A DNA stretch of 27,678 nucleotides from UMGS755 sp045652815 (GCA_045652815.1 JAZOLH010000067.1:1-27678), one strand, 5' to 3'. Counted from the stretch's first letter, positions 6,818-15,956 are shown. The notes: generated by a model not told the origin, from the sequence alone. Numbers and translations: made by a program.

Positions 6818-6849
6818 AAAAAAAGTCACGACCCTCGTCGTGACTTTTT
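6818..6849 (-). terminator. Terminator of the maf-mreBCD-mrdA operon
   Basis: A 13-bp stem (6820-6832 with 6837-6849, CCTC loop) with a seven-T run on the minus strand. The 130 bases between it and mgsA are AT-rich with only weak promoter-like hexamers. Confidence 0.88.
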
Positions 6850-6857
6850 AATTCTTT

Positions 6858-8915
6858 TTAAGGCAACAATGTACCTGTTTGTGTTCGGGGTTTATCTTCG
6901 CCTGCGCCGAAGAAATACTGCCAGAAAATATCGCGGGCAACCATAGATGCGTTACCGCCCGATGCACCGTGCTGGATGACAATAGCCACAGCAATCTGCG
7001 GGTTATCATAAGGCGCATAGCCAACATAGATGCCGTTACTGGAACCGTTTGCCACCTGCGCCGAACCGGTTTTACCACCTGTCTTAAAGGGGAAATCCGC
7101 AAAGGCCGCACTGGCTGTACCTTCTGATGTAGCCAGCTGCATACCTGCCAAAACTGCCTCTAAGTTTTCCGGCTTAATCTTAATCTGATTTTTAATTTTC
7201 GGCTTGGTTTCCTTGATGATTTTATCTTCTGTGTTAGATTTAACCGCCTTAAGCAGATGGGCTTCGTAGTTTGTGCCGCCATTTGCCAGCGTTGCTACAA
7301 AGTTTGCCAGCTGAATGGGGGTAAACAGGTTGTCCGACTGACCGATAGCAGTCTGCAAAACGTCACCAGGATACCATTCGCGACCGTTTTTCTCACGAAG
7401 TTCCGGGCTTGCTACCTGACCTTTGGCTTCTTCACCCACCAGTTCAATGCCCGTATATTCACCGAGACCCAGTTTCTGCGCAAAGGTTTGAATGGGCTCA
7501 ATGCCCAGTCGTTTACCCATTTCGTAGAAATAATAGTTACAGGAATGCTGAATGGCCTGAGAAATGTTAATCAGACCGTGATTGCCACCTCTGGTACGGT
7601 AAATATTACACATAAAATCGTGGTTTAAATACCGATACACACCGGTGGTATTCATCACCTCATCAGGCTTTGTAACGCCATTTTCCAAGGCCGCCAGCGC
7701 TGTTGCCAGTTTAAAGGTTGAACCCGGCTCATATAAACCATTAATAGCACGGTTTAACAGGGGGTTCTGCGGATCAGCAAGCAGTTTTCCGTAGTCTTTG
7801 TTAAAGCGTGCGGGGTCATAGGTGGGATAGGAAGCGGATACCAAAACCTCACCGCTATTTAAATCAATCGCCACAGCCGCACCCGCAAAGGCATCGTGTC
7901 CGTTACCGTGAGATGCATTGGCCGCAATGGTTTTAATGTTTCTCTCTAAGGATTCTTCCGCCACCCACTGCAGATCGCGGTCAATGGTCAGCATAACAGA
8001 ATGACCGGGAATCGGGTCACGGGAATAAACCACTTCCGTTTCGCCCTCATCCAGTTTTCGTTCAATGCTGTTAGCACCGTCTGTGCCTCTTAAATATTCT
8101 TCAAATACTTTTTCAATACCCTGTTTGCCAAGGTAATCGTTCATACCATAGCCTTCATCAGCAAGCTGGGCATATTCATCTGCATTGATGATGCCCACAT
8201 AGCCTAAAATATGCGCCGCCATTGTGCCGCCCGTATATTCACGAATGGGCTCAGAATACACTGTAACGCAGAAGAATCGTTCACGGTTTTCCTTGATGGT
8301 TGTCACCGTTTCAATATCCACATCCTGCGCAAAAACATAGGCGTTGTTAGATGAGAAATTACGTTTTCTCATTTCATAGCGAACACCTGCAATGCGTCGC
8401 ACTTCTTCCATGGAATAGGAATTTTCAATTTCATAGCGCTCTTTATATTTTTGCAGAACGCCAAGGGCTGTGGTATCGGCAGGATAATTATGTTCTGCTA
8501 AAAATGCCTGAATGGCTTTGCGATTTTCCTTATCACTACCCTTGTCAAAGGTATAGGTATAAGGTGCAGTTTTGGAGATGGGGAATGTATCCTCATAGGT
8601 CAGTTCCCGTTCCAAAAACAGATTCGCCATGTTCAGAATCACGCGATTTAATGCCGCTGTATCGTCATTGATTTTGGCAATGGCAACGGTGTAACCTTCG
8701 CGGTTTGTTACCATTGGTCTGCCATAGCGGTCCAAAATTTCGCCACGAGGCGCCTTAACGGGAATGTTTCGAGCAAGGCGGCTGTCGGAAATGGCGCGAT
8801 AGTTGCCCCCCTGCATAATCTGCAGGAAGAAAAGCCGTCCTACCGCAGTGATAACCATCACGCAAATCAAAAGGTAAAGGACGGCGCTTCGTTTCTTCAA
8901 TTGTGAATCTTCCAT
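6858..8915 (-). CDS. mrdA: Penicillin-binding protein 2 (elongasome transpeptidase)
   Basis: 685 residues. One N-terminal membrane helix (about 11-32), a PBP dimerisation/pedestal region, then a transpeptidase domain with S399-T-F-K402 (active serine), S458-C-N460 and K615-T-G617. It cross-links peptidoglycan during lateral wall growth together with RodA and MreBCD. AGGAGG is seven bases before the ATG, and the gene starts 12 bases after mreD. No rodA is present in the window. A sporulation SpoVD-type class B PBP is possible in principle, but the mreBCD context favours MrdA, and no PASTA domain is seen. Confidence 0.93.
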   Translation of the reverse strand: MEDSQLKKRSAVLYLLICVMVITAVGRLFFLQIMQGGNYRAISDSRLARNIPVKAPRGEILDRYGRPMVTNREGYTVAIAKINDDTAALNRVILNMANLFLERELTYEDTFPISKTAPYTYTFDKGSDKENRKAIQAFLAEHNYPADTTALGVLQKYKERYEIENSYSMEEVRRIAGVRYEMRKRNFSSNNAYVFAQDVDIETVTTIKENRERFFCVTVYSEPIREYTGGTMAAHILGYVGIINADEYAQLADEGYGMNDYLGKQGIEKVFEEYLRGTDGANSIERKLDEGETEVVYSRDPIPGHSVMLTIDRDLQWVAEESLERNIKTIAANASHGNGHDAFAGAAVAIDLNSGEVLVSASYPTYDPARFNKDYGKLLADPQNPLLNRAINGLYEPGSTFKLATALAALENGVTKPDEVMNTTGVYRYLNHDFMCNIYRTRGGNHGLINISQAIQHSCNYYFYEMGKRLGIEPIQTFAQKLGLGEYTGIELVGEEAKGQVASPELREKNGREWYPGDVLQTAIGQSDNLFTPIQLANFVATLANGGTNYEAHLLKAVKSNTEDKIIKETKPKIKNQIKIKPENLEAVLAGMQLATSEGTASAAFADFPFKTGGKTGSAQVANGSSNGIYVGYAPYDNPQIAVAIVIQHGASGGNASMVARDIFWQYFFGAGEDKPRTQTGTLLP

Positions 8916-8927
8916 GCTCCGCCCTCC

Positions 8928-9449
8928 TTACGTGACAATTTTGCGAACAATGGGATGCACTAAAAGTGTCACCACAAAGTTATATAAAGCCGCCGGCAGC
9001 ACGTGCGCTAAAAGCGCATAGAAAAAACTACCGTGACCCCAGATTGCAAAGTATAAAAGATAGGTAATCAGTTCATAGGGAATGGAAAGCAGCAAAACAA
9101 AAACCATAGAAACGAATGCATTGTTGTTGAACAAATTGCCGCTGACGCAAATGCAAAAATAAGCGGCAAATGTGCAAAGAAGCGTATTGAGCCCCACAAT
9201 TCTGCCGCCGGTTATATCCAGCAAAAGTCCACAAACAACACCGAAAGCTATGGCGCTGTAATCACCGCACAAAAGACTATAACAAATCACGGTGATAAAT
9301 AAAAGATTAGGCACAGCATTAAACACTTCAATGCCGCGAATGACCGTACTCTGCAAAACGGTTATCACAAAAATGAAAACCGCCATTAAAATACGGACAA
9401 GCACCACATTTTTAGTTTGTGTTTCAAAATCTGTGCCTACAAAATTCAT
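8928..9449 (-). CDS. mreD: Rod shape-determining protein MreD
   Basis: 173 residues, almost entirely hydrophobic, with about five membrane helices (for example LVRILMAVFIFVITVLQST and the final YNFVVTLLVHPIVRKIV). MreD is the integral membrane partner of MreC in the elongasome. The start codon is 6 bases after the mreC stop, and its AGGT ribosome site lies inside the last mreC codons, so translation is likely coupled. Confidence 0.9.
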   Translation of the reverse strand: MNFVGTDFETQTKNVVLVRILMAVFIFVITVLQSTVIRGIEVFNAVPNLLFITVICYSLLCGDYSAIAFGVVCGLLLDITGGRIVGLNTLLCTFAAYFCICVSGNLFNNNAFVSMVFVLLLSIPYELITYLLYFAIWGHGSFFYALLAHVLPAALYNFVVTLLVHPIVRKIVT

Positions 9450-9455
9450 ATCAGA

Positions 9456-10277
9456 TTACCTGTTTTTCCGGATGACCATAACTTCCCGGACCCTTTCAAA
9501 ATCAACCGCCGTATCAAGAACAGCATACTGGGAATATCCCAAAGAATCCGTCTTGATTTCGGCTACTGTACCAATTAAAATCCCCTCGGGATAAACGCCG
9601 CCAAGGCCTGATGTAACAACCGAGTCACCCAAGGCAATATTTGCGCCTTTTGTTACATAACTCAGTTTACATTTTCCATCATCAGAAAGTGCCAGATCGC
9701 CATCTACAATAGCAAAATCCTGAGTTCTGGTCAGCAGTGCACCAACGGAACTTTCCACATCGATGATAGATAAAACCTTCGCCCAGCCGGGACCTGCATC
9801 CACCACACGACCCACTAAACCTTTAGCGGAAACCACCGCATCGTCCACGCTTATGCCCGACTCTGTACCCTTGTTAATGGTAAAACTGTCAAACCAGTTG
9901 CCCGGATCTTTGGCAATCACCTTGCAGGCAACCATATCGCGGGCTCCCTCTGCACTTTGCAGATTAAGTAGTTCCCGCAAGCGTTCGTTTTCCTGCTTGT
10001 AGCCTTCCAGTTCACGAACTTTCGCTTTCAGTTCTGCCACTTCATCTTTGAGTTCTAAGTTGTCTGCCTGAAAGTTTTTCATATCACCTAAGTAATCAAA
10101 AAAACCGCCAACGCCATGACTAACCGATGAGAAAAATTGCTGGAACGGACGGAGCACAGTGCCGAAAACGCCGCCCGGTCCGGCAGAATCACGGGTAACA
10201 AAGGAAATACCCATGAAAATCAAAATCACCACGGTTGTAATGATTAAAACAATATTTAAGTTTCTTCGTCTATCCAC
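9456..10277 (-). CDS. mreC: Rod shape-determining protein MreC
   Basis: 273 residues starting with GTG seven bases after AGGAGG. One N-terminal membrane helix (about 8-27), a coiled coil (about 70-105, rich in Leu/Glu/Lys) and a C-terminal extracytoplasmic beta domain. MreC links the cytoplasmic MreB filaments to PBP2 outside the membrane. It lies between mreB and mreD as in most bacteria. Confidence 0.93.
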   Translation of the reverse strand: MDRRRNLNIVLIITTVVILIFMGISFVTRDSAGPGGVFGTVLRPFQQFFSSVSHGVGGFFDYLGDMKNFQADNLELKDEVAELKAKVRELEGYKQENERLRELLNLQSAEGARDMVACKVIAKDPGNWFDSFTINKGTESGISVDDAVVSAKGLVGRVVDAGPGWAKVLSIIDVESSVGALLTRTQDFAIVDGDLALSDDGKCKLSYVTKGANIALGDSVVTSGLGGVYPEGILIGTVAEIKTDSLGYSQYAVLDTAVDFERVREVMVIRKNR

Positions 10278-10314
10278 GGGTTTCCCTCCTTTCCCGATTG
10301 TTTGTCAGATTAAT

Positions 10315-11337
10315 TTATCTCCATCTTCTGGAGCGGCTGGACAGAATGCCCTGACCGGATTTTTCCAAAGCAGAAAGTGCAAGACCTGTACCCAGCGCAA
10401 CACAGTCCAGTGCATTATCAGCCACATAAACGGGAATGCCTGTTTCTTCTGCGATTAAAACATCCAGACCACGAATCATTGCGCCACCACCGGTTAAGGT
10501 GATACCGCGGTTCATAACGTCTGCTGCCAGTTCCGGCGGAGTTTTTTCCAGAGTGCTCTTGATTGCATCCACAATAGCGAATACGGATTCGCTCATAGCG
10601 CCACGGATTTCGCGGCTGGTCAGAGTGATGGTTCTGGGCAGACCGGTCACAAGGTCACGACCTTTAACATCCATTGTGCCTTCGTTTTCATATTCGTAAG
10701 CAGAACCAATACCAACCTTAATGTCTTCAGCGGTGCGTTCACCAATCATCAGGTTGTATTCTTTCTTGATGTAGTTAACAATGTCGTTATCCAGTTCGTC
10801 ACCGGCGATTCTCAGGGACTGGCTGGAAACAATGCCGCCATAGGAAATAACAGCAACTTCACTGGTACCGCCACCGATATCAACAACCATGCTGCCGGTG
10901 GGTTCGGAAACAGGCAGACCTGCACCGATAGCCGCAGCCATAGGTTCTTCAATCAAGAATGCGTTTTTACCGCCTGCAGAGAGAACGGATTCTTCAACCG
11001 CACGACGTTCTACTTCTGTTACACCAAAGGGGATACAAACCACAACGGTGGGTTTGAAGAAAGAAGAGGGATTTGCCTTTTTGATGAAATATTTCATCAT
11101 TGCCTGTGTGCTGGCAAAGTCAGCAATAACGCCATCTTTTAAGGGGCGGATTGCCACAACGTTACCGGGGGTACGACCAATCATTTCTTTGGCTTCGTTA
11201 CCAACCTTAAGCACTTTACCTTCATTTTTGTTCACAGCCACAACGCTGGGCTCACGCAGGATAATACCCTTACCCTTTAAATACACCAGAGTGTTCGCTG
11301 TACCTAAGTCAATACCGATATCTTTTGCAAATGCCAT
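10315..11337 (-). CDS. mreB: Actin-like shape protein MreB
   Basis: 340 residues starting MAFAKDIGIDLGTANTLVY. The phosphate-1 loop (GIDLGTANT), phosphate-2 (VVDIGGGTSE) and adenosine motif (LTGGGAMIRGLD) of the actin superfamily are intact. MreB filaments direct lateral peptidoglycan synthesis. The start is one base after the maf stop, and its ribosome site GGGAGG lies in the last codons of maf, so the two are translationally coupled. Upstream in-frame ATGs lie within maf and lack ribosome sites. Confidence 0.96.
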   Translation of the reverse strand: MAFAKDIGIDLGTANTLVYLKGKGIILREPSVVAVNKNEGKVLKVGNEAKEMIGRTPGNVVAIRPLKDGVIADFASTQAMMKYFIKKANPSSFFKPTVVVCIPFGVTEVERRAVEESVLSAGGKNAFLIEEPMAAAIGAGLPVSEPTGSMVVDIGGGTSEVAVISYGGIVSSQSLRIAGDELDNDIVNYIKKEYNLMIGERTAEDIKVGIGSAYEYENEGTMDVKGRDLVTGLPRTITLTSREIRGAMSESVFAIVDAIKSTLEKTPPELAADVMNRGITLTGGGAMIRGLDVLIAEETGIPVYVADNALDCVALGTGLALSALEKSGQGILSSRSRRWR

Positions 11338-11338
11338 T

Positions 11339-11962
11339 TTATTTAACCTCCCATAAAAGTTCAAAATTAAATTCATCGCAGAGCAGTCTGCCCAGTCGTG
11401 ATAAGGGCAAACCAACCACGTTATAATAATCGCCTTCTATCTTGTCAACAAACAAACCACCAAGACCCTGAACGCCATAAGCGCCCGCTTTATCTAAGGG
11501 TTCACCTGTTGCAACATAAGACGCAATTTCCATCTCTGAAAGTTTGCGAAAATGCACTTTCGTTTCCACTGTTAAACTCACGCTTTTCCCGTCCGACCGC
11601 CTTACCACTGCAACGCCTGTTAAAACGCTGTGGCTTCTGCCGGAAAGCAGGCGGAGCATCCCTTTGGCATCTTCTGCATCTTTGGGCTTGCCGAGGATTT
11701 CATCATCCACCACAACCACCGTATCCGCACCGATGACAATAGCGCTCTCATCAGCGCCCTTTGCTACATCTGCCGCCTTTAAAAAGGCAAGGGTCTGCAC
11801 AGCATAGTAGGGCTCTGTGCCCTCGGGAATGGTCTCATCCGCATGGGAAACCATAACGGAAAAATCCAGACCGATTTGTTCTAAAATCTCTCGCCGTCTG
11901 GGTGAGCCGGATGCCAAAACAACCGTTGTTTCAGGCGGCAAAGAGAGTTTTAAATGTTCCAT
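11339..11962 (-). CDS. maf: Maf nucleotide pyrophosphatase
   Basis: 207 residues. Maf proteins hydrolyse non-canonical or pyrimidine nucleoside triphosphates and are linked to septum formation. The N-terminal signature LASGSPRRREIL and the GADTVVVVDDEILGKP motif are present. The start MEHLK is chosen because GGAG lies seven bases upstream; an ATG four codons earlier has no ribosome site. It is the first gene of the maf-mreBCD-mrdA operon. An 8-bp stem (TTTGCGCC with GGCGTAAA) lies in its leader. Confidence 0.92.
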   Translation of the reverse strand: MEHLKLSLPPETTVVLASGSPRRREILEQIGLDFSVMVSHADETIPEGTEPYYAVQTLAFLKAADVAKGADESAIVIGADTVVVVDDEILGKPKDAEDAKGMLRLLSGRSHSVLTGVAVVRRSDGKSVSLTVETKVHFRKLSEMEIASYVATGEPLDKAGAYGVQGLGGLFVDKIEGDYYNVVGLPLSRLGRLLCDEFNFELLWEVK

Positions 11963-12039
11963 AAAACGCTCCATTTTCGCAGAATTTACGCCTCAAAAAA
12001 TGGGCGCAAAAATCCTGCCTATTAAATAGTAACTATATT

Positions 12040-12068
12040 ATTATATCCAAATTATTCTTTAATTGCAA
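12040..12068 (-). promoter_or_regulatory. Promoter of maf-mreBCD-mrdA
   Basis: TTGCAA (12063-12068), 17 bases, TATAAT (12040-12045) on the minus strand, in the gap after dut. No terminator hairpin separates dut from it, so some readthrough from dut is likely. Confidence 0.75.
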
Positions 12069-12085
12069 GAGCTAACCAAATTTTT

Positions 12086-12538
12086 TTATTTTCCCGTGGA
12101 GCCAAAACCACCGGCACCACGTTCTGTTTCAGGCAGCTCGGAAACTTCCGTCAGTTCTGCACGAATCACAGGGGCAATCACCATCTGGGCAATGCGCTCA
12201 CCGGGGGCGATTGTGTAATCTTCGGGACCTAAGTTAATGAGCCCCACGCAGATTTCTCCGCGATAGTCAGAATCCACAACACCAACACCGTTAGAAAGGC
12301 AGATACCGTGCTTGATGCCAAGACCGCTGCGGGCATAAATATAGGCTACAGTTTCAGCATTGGGCAAGCAAATGGCAATGCCTGTGGGTACCTTTGCCAT
12401 GGCGCCTTTTTTCAGCAAAAGAGGCTCTGTAATATGAGCCGATAAATCCATTCCTGCCGCACCCATCGTAGCATAAAAAGGCATCGGCGCTTGATTTTTG
12501 CCCTCTTCGGCAATTCGTTTTACTAACACTTCCATCAT
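12086..12538 (-). CDS. dut: dUTP diphosphatase
   Basis: 150 residues. Hydrolyses dUTP to dUMP, keeping uracil out of DNA. The trimeric dUTPase motifs are all visible: AAGMDL, ARSGLGIKHG, GVVDSDYRGEI, PGERIAQMVI and the C-terminal RGAGGFGSTG. GGAG precedes two adjacent ATGs; the first is annotated. It begins 9 bases after the U32 peptidase gene and is probably in its operon. Confidence 0.95.
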   Translation of the reverse strand: MMEVLVKRIAEEGKNQAPMPFYATMGAAGMDLSAHITEPLLLKKGAMAKVPTGIAICLPNAETVAYIYARSGLGIKHGICLSNGVGVVDSDYRGEICVGLINLGPEDYTIAPGERIAQMVIAPVIRAELTEVSELPETERGAGGFGSTGK

Positions 12539-12547
12539 TGATTCTCC

Positions 12548-14581
12548 TTACTGTACGCCGCGATAAAAATGACCGCGGGTGTATCCCCCATCGGGTGTTT
12601 TGGCTGGCTTCCCTGCCATGGCTTTTTGATATTCGCCAAGCACTCGTTTTGTTGTATCAAAATTTTCTGTGGTAAAGCAGAGTTTCACATAGCAGACGGG
12701 CAAGGTCAACAGCTCTTCCATTCGGTCTGCCATATAGATGGGTTTACTGTTCAAAATCACGTTGCCGCATTGTAAGGGGTGCACGGGGAATATCTCATTC
12801 TTTCTGTCCCGCAGCGAAAAACTTGCTTTGTCACATTCACAGCGACCCAAAGTGCTTTTAATCACGCAGTTTTCCGTTACCATCAGGGGCAATCTGCCAT
12901 AGGCAATCACCTCTAAGTCCCCTGTTGTTTTGCGACAAAGGCGTGCCATTTGCTTTAAGTTCAGTTCAGGCGACAGCGTAACGCTCTCCATCCCGTTTTC
13001 CTGCAAAAATGCAACACTTTCGCTGTTCATCACGTTCAGGCGGTGTCCTGCCGCAATCTGCTTACCGTAGCAAGAGGACAGTTGCCCGATATTCTGGATG
13101 CAAACTCTCTCACCCTCTGCCACAATCGACTCACCCTCACGGGAAATAGGCGGAAGCAAGGTAAACACTTCTTGTATGCCTTGGGCCTCTGCCAGCAATT
13201 CTCGGGGCACGTAAACCCTCTCGATGCCCATCTCTTTTGCCGCTAGCAGTTGCTCTTTTGTCATCACCTCGGCAGAAAGTTTTGCCTGCGGTTTTTCAGT
13301 TCGCAAGGGCAACTCCGTCGGCAATGTTTTCGGCAAGGCTCTGCAGTATTTGGCGCAGATGGCATCTTCTAAATCTGCCACCGCCTGCCGACGTAATTCA
13401 TTTAATGCACTAACAGGCACAGCCCCTTCTCCGCAACTATCCACAGAGACGGATGCGGCATAAAAAGGCGTGCCGCCCAGTTTTGCAATTTGTTGTTCCA
13501 TACGTTCTTTATCGGTGGCTTTGGTGTGAGCCTTTTCACAAACATCACCGGTCACCGAAACAGTTTCGCCGCTATCAAGGCTCATGGTCAGGCTCAAGGG
13601 CTCACCCACCCGTGCCACCAGAGATAGCGCCACAGGGCTTACCTTCTGCTTGGGCGCAAGGTCGGGAAGCGCCCCTGCAATTTTGGGTTTATCCTTTGTA
13701 TCCATCATCTCTTTGTAAGTCGGTCCGCCAAAATAGCCTTGGCAAGAGCCACCACGAGAGAAAAATTTAAGCATATTCTGAATATCGGCTTCCGTCACAT
13801 CGCCGGAAAGGGCCTGACGGTACACCTGCGTTACCATTGCCACATAATCGGGACTCTTCATTCTGCCCTCGATTTTTAAGGAACTGATGCCCATATCCGC
13901 CAAGGCCTGCACCTGCCGGGCAAGGCATAAATCTTTGGGGCACATTAAAGGCAAGGTTTCACTTGCGGGTTTTCCGTTTTTAAGCAAAGTGTAAGGCAAG
14001 CGGCAAGGCTGGGCGCAACCGCCGCGGTTACCGCTTCTGCCGCCTAAAATACTGCTCATCAGGCATTGTCCCGAATAGGAAATGCACAACGCCCCATGAA
14101 CAAAATATTCAAGTTCTGTATTGGTCTTTTCCGCAATGGAACGAAGACCTTGTTCTGTAACCTCTCGGGCCAGAACCACGCGTTCCAGACCCAGTTCTGC
14201 CAAGGTGTTCACGCCCTGATGATTCAAAACTGTCATCTGGGTACTACCGTGCAGAGGAAAATCAGGCAGTTCCTGACGGATGCGTCGAATGAGCCCCACA
14301 TCCTGCACAATCAGGGCATCCACGCCGATTTTGTAAGCATAGCGTACAAAATCCATAGCCTGTGAAAGTTCCCCATCCTGCAATAAGGTGTTGGTACACA
14401 CATAGACTTTCACCCCGCGCAAATGACAAAACTCAACAGCCTCTAAAAGTTCTTCATCACTAAAATTCTGTGCTGAAGAGCGGGCGCTGTAGCGACTGCC
14501 GCCCACATAGACCGCGTCTGCACCATAGTTCACCGCCGCTTGCAGAGATTCAAAACTGCCTGCAGGTGATAAAATTTCCAT
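12548..14581 (-). CDS. U32-family peptidase-like protein, RlhA type
   Basis: 677 residues. The N-terminal half carries the U32 signature (FVHGALCISYSGQCLMSS, then GNRGGCAQPCR), whose cysteines bind an iron-sulfur cluster in RNA-hydroxylating members. The extended C-terminal half, ending with ENCVIKSTLGRCECDK and further cysteines, matches the long form typified by E. coli RlhA, which hydroxylates a 23S rRNA cytidine using prephenate. By analogy an RNA-modification role is more likely than proteolysis (inference). AGGAGGTG sits ideally before MEILSPAGSF; in-frame upstream codons overlap queG. It lies 16 bases after queG, another RNA-modification enzyme. Confidence 0.88.
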   Translation of the reverse strand: MEILSPAGSFESLQAAVNYGADAVYVGGSRYSARSSAQNFSDEELLEAVEFCHLRGVKVYVCTNTLLQDGELSQAMDFVRYAYKIGVDALIVQDVGLIRRIRQELPDFPLHGSTQMTVLNHQGVNTLAELGLERVVLAREVTEQGLRSIAEKTNTELEYFVHGALCISYSGQCLMSSILGGRSGNRGGCAQPCRLPYTLLKNGKPASETLPLMCPKDLCLARQVQALADMGISSLKIEGRMKSPDYVAMVTQVYRQALSGDVTEADIQNMLKFFSRGGSCQGYFGGPTYKEMMDTKDKPKIAGALPDLAPKQKVSPVALSLVARVGEPLSLTMSLDSGETVSVTGDVCEKAHTKATDKERMEQQIAKLGGTPFYAASVSVDSCGEGAVPVSALNELRRQAVADLEDAICAKYCRALPKTLPTELPLRTEKPQAKLSAEVMTKEQLLAAKEMGIERVYVPRELLAEAQGIQEVFTLLPPISREGESIVAEGERVCIQNIGQLSSCYGKQIAAGHRLNVMNSESVAFLQENGMESVTLSPELNLKQMARLCRKTTGDLEVIAYGRLPLMVTENCVIKSTLGRCECDKASFSLRDRKNEIFPVHPLQCGNVILNSKPIYMADRMEELLTLPVCYVKLCFTTENFDTTKRVLGEYQKAMAGKPAKTPDGGYTRGHFYRGVQ

Positions 14582-14597
14582 CTGTGTGCACCTCCTT

Positions 14598-15479
14598 TTA
14601 TCTAAAATTCTTTTCAATGGTTTGCTTGGAACACCAAGAAAACGCGTAATTTTCATATGTGCGGCGAAAGGCTCGTTCGCTCATCGTTTCCAGTGCTTCT
14701 TTATCCAAACGGGAGAGTTCTCCCCCGCAAAATTCTGCCATAGGACTCTGCTTTATCTGATGGTTATGGGGACAAACCGCCTGACAAACATCGCATCCGT
14801 AAACGGAATCTTGCCCCGCCAACAGTTTCTTTTGATTTTCGTCAATTTCACGCTTTTGGGTGATATAAGAAATGCATTTTTCACAATCAAACCCAAAATC
14901 CTCTGAGAGCGCCCCGCCGGGGCAAGCATCTATACAAGCGCCGCAATCGGCACACCCGTCAGCCAACGGTTGGTCGGTCTCTAAGGGCACATTCAAAAGC
15001 AGCGAGCCGATAAAAAACCAAGAGCCAAATTCTTTGTTAATCAACAAATTATTTTTGCCGAAAAATCCAAGCCCCGCCTTGTAGGCAAGCCATCTATCCG
15101 AGAGCGGCGATGTGTCACAAAGGGGCATACATTTGGCATTCGGCACCTTTTCTTTCACAAAATCCGCTATCTTGTCAAGATATTGCCGCACCACCTTGTG
15201 ATAATCGGGAACAGCGGCATAACGTGAGATATTTTCAGGGGCAAAATCCGCCCGAAAATAAGGAAACAAACAAACGAAAACACTTTTAACATCCGGCATT
15301 AAAAGGGCAGGATTGATACGCTTTTCCAAATCACTCTCTTCAAAATTGCAGATAGAAAAACGGTCTCTGCGCGCCTTTAAAACTGCCAAAAGTTCTTCAT
15401 CGCGCCCACCGCTACAAACGCCGCAGGCAGGCACCGATATACTGTTTGCATAAGCTTTTAATGTGTCTGCCGTCAGCAT
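14598..15479 (-). CDS. queG: Epoxyqueuosine reductase, short form
   Basis: 293 residues. Cobalamin-dependent iron-sulfur enzyme that reduces epoxyqueuosine to queuosine in tRNA. An N-terminal DUF1730-type cobalamin-binding region contains the conserved Asp D122 and KAGLGFFGKN. Two [4Fe-4S] sets follow: C176-x2-C179-x2-C182-x3-C186 and C199, C229-x2-C232-x3-C236. The C-terminal HEAT-like repeat of longer (~380-residue) QueG proteins is missing. The start MLTADTL follows GAGGTGAG; an in-frame extension upstream falls in a hairpin. No queA, tgt or cobalamin gene is in the window. Confidence 0.9.
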   Translation of the reverse strand: MLTADTLKAYANSISVPACGVCSGGRDEELLAVLKARRDRFSICNFEESDLEKRINPALLMPDVKSVFVCLFPYFRADFAPENISRYAAVPDYHKVVRQYLDKIADFVKEKVPNAKCMPLCDTSPLSDRWLAYKAGLGFFGKNNLLINKEFGSWFFIGSLLLNVPLETDQPLADGCADCGACIDACPGGALSEDFGFDCEKCISYITQKREIDENQKKLLAGQDSVYGCDVCQAVCPHNHQIKQSPMAEFCGGELSRLDKEALETMSERAFRRTYENYAFSWCSKQTIEKNFR

Positions 15480-15497
15480 TTTCTCACCTCGGTAAAC

Positions 15498-15526
15498 AAG
15501 GGTCTGCCGCAATGCGGCAGACCCTT
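15498..15526 (-). terminator. Hairpin between ireB and queG
   Basis: A 13-bp perfect stem (15498-15510 with 15514-15526, three-base loop), followed on the minus strand by only TTGTTT before the queG ribosome site. It is probably a partial terminator or attenuator rather than a full stop. Confidence 0.65.
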
Positions 15527-15538
15527 TTCGGTTTCATT

Positions 15539-15790
15539 TTAAAGATGTTCGATATATCCTTTTACCAGCGCTTCTAAAAGTTCATCGCGGTCAATCTTGC
15601 GAATCAGGGCTCTGGCATTGTTGTGGCTGGTGATGTAGGTCGGGTCACCGGACATAATGTAGCCGACAATCTGGCTTACGGGATTGTAGCCCTTTTCCTT
15701 TAAAGCTTCATACACTTCTTTAACCAGCGAGCGAATGTATTCATCCCTGTTTACACCGAACTGATATTTCTGAGTTTCATTTATATCCAT
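15539..15790 (-). CDS. ireB: IreB-family regulatory phosphoprotein (UPF0297)
   Basis: 83 residues (MDINETQKYQFGVNRDEYIRSL... to YIMSGDPTYITSHNNARALIRKIDRDEL). The family is the substrate of the serine/threonine kinase IreK in enterococci and tunes intrinsic cephalosporin tolerance; the conserved N-terminal threonine is T6. The ATG is chosen because AAAGGTGG is well spaced; a GTG four codons earlier overlaps that site. In many Firmicutes the gene is followed by ruvX/yqgF, but here it is followed by queG. Confidence 0.9.
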   Translation of the reverse strand: MDINETQKYQFGVNRDEYIRSLVKEVYEALKEKGYNPVSQIVGYIMSGDPTYITSHNNARALIRKIDRDELLEALVKGYIEHL

Positions 15791-15824
15791 GGCTATCGCC
15801 ACCTTTCCTCTTTCCTATGATTTT

Positions 15825-15853
15825 ATTATACACAAAAAACCCTCTCTTTGCAA
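15825..15853 (-). promoter_or_regulatory. Promoter of the ireB-queG-U32-dut block
   Basis: TTGCAA (15848-15853), 17 bases, TATAAT (15825-15830) on the minus strand, 35 bases upstream of the ireB start. Confidence 0.78.
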
Positions 15854-15890
15854 TATAAAAATTCAACAAATTTTACTCTTTCAAACCATC

Positions 15891-15935
15891 AAAATAGCGA
15901 AAACAAAGGGCTTTCTCCCCTTTTTCGCTAATTTT
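15891..15935. repeat. Imperfect hairpin upstream of cotJ
   Basis: TAGCGAAAA (15895-15903) pairs with TTTTCGCTA (15922-15930), with AAAGGG/CCCTTT inside. It lies between the divergent ireB and cotJ promoters with no gene reading into it. It could be an operator or insulating structure; the function is unknown. Confidence 0.5.
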
Positions 15936-15956
15936 CTCACCTTTTAGGAAAAGATG

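Noticed and set aside
15891..15935. Hairpin as a terminator
   Set aside because: It lies between divergent genes, so no transcript is expected to end there, and the trailing T run is poor on both strands.
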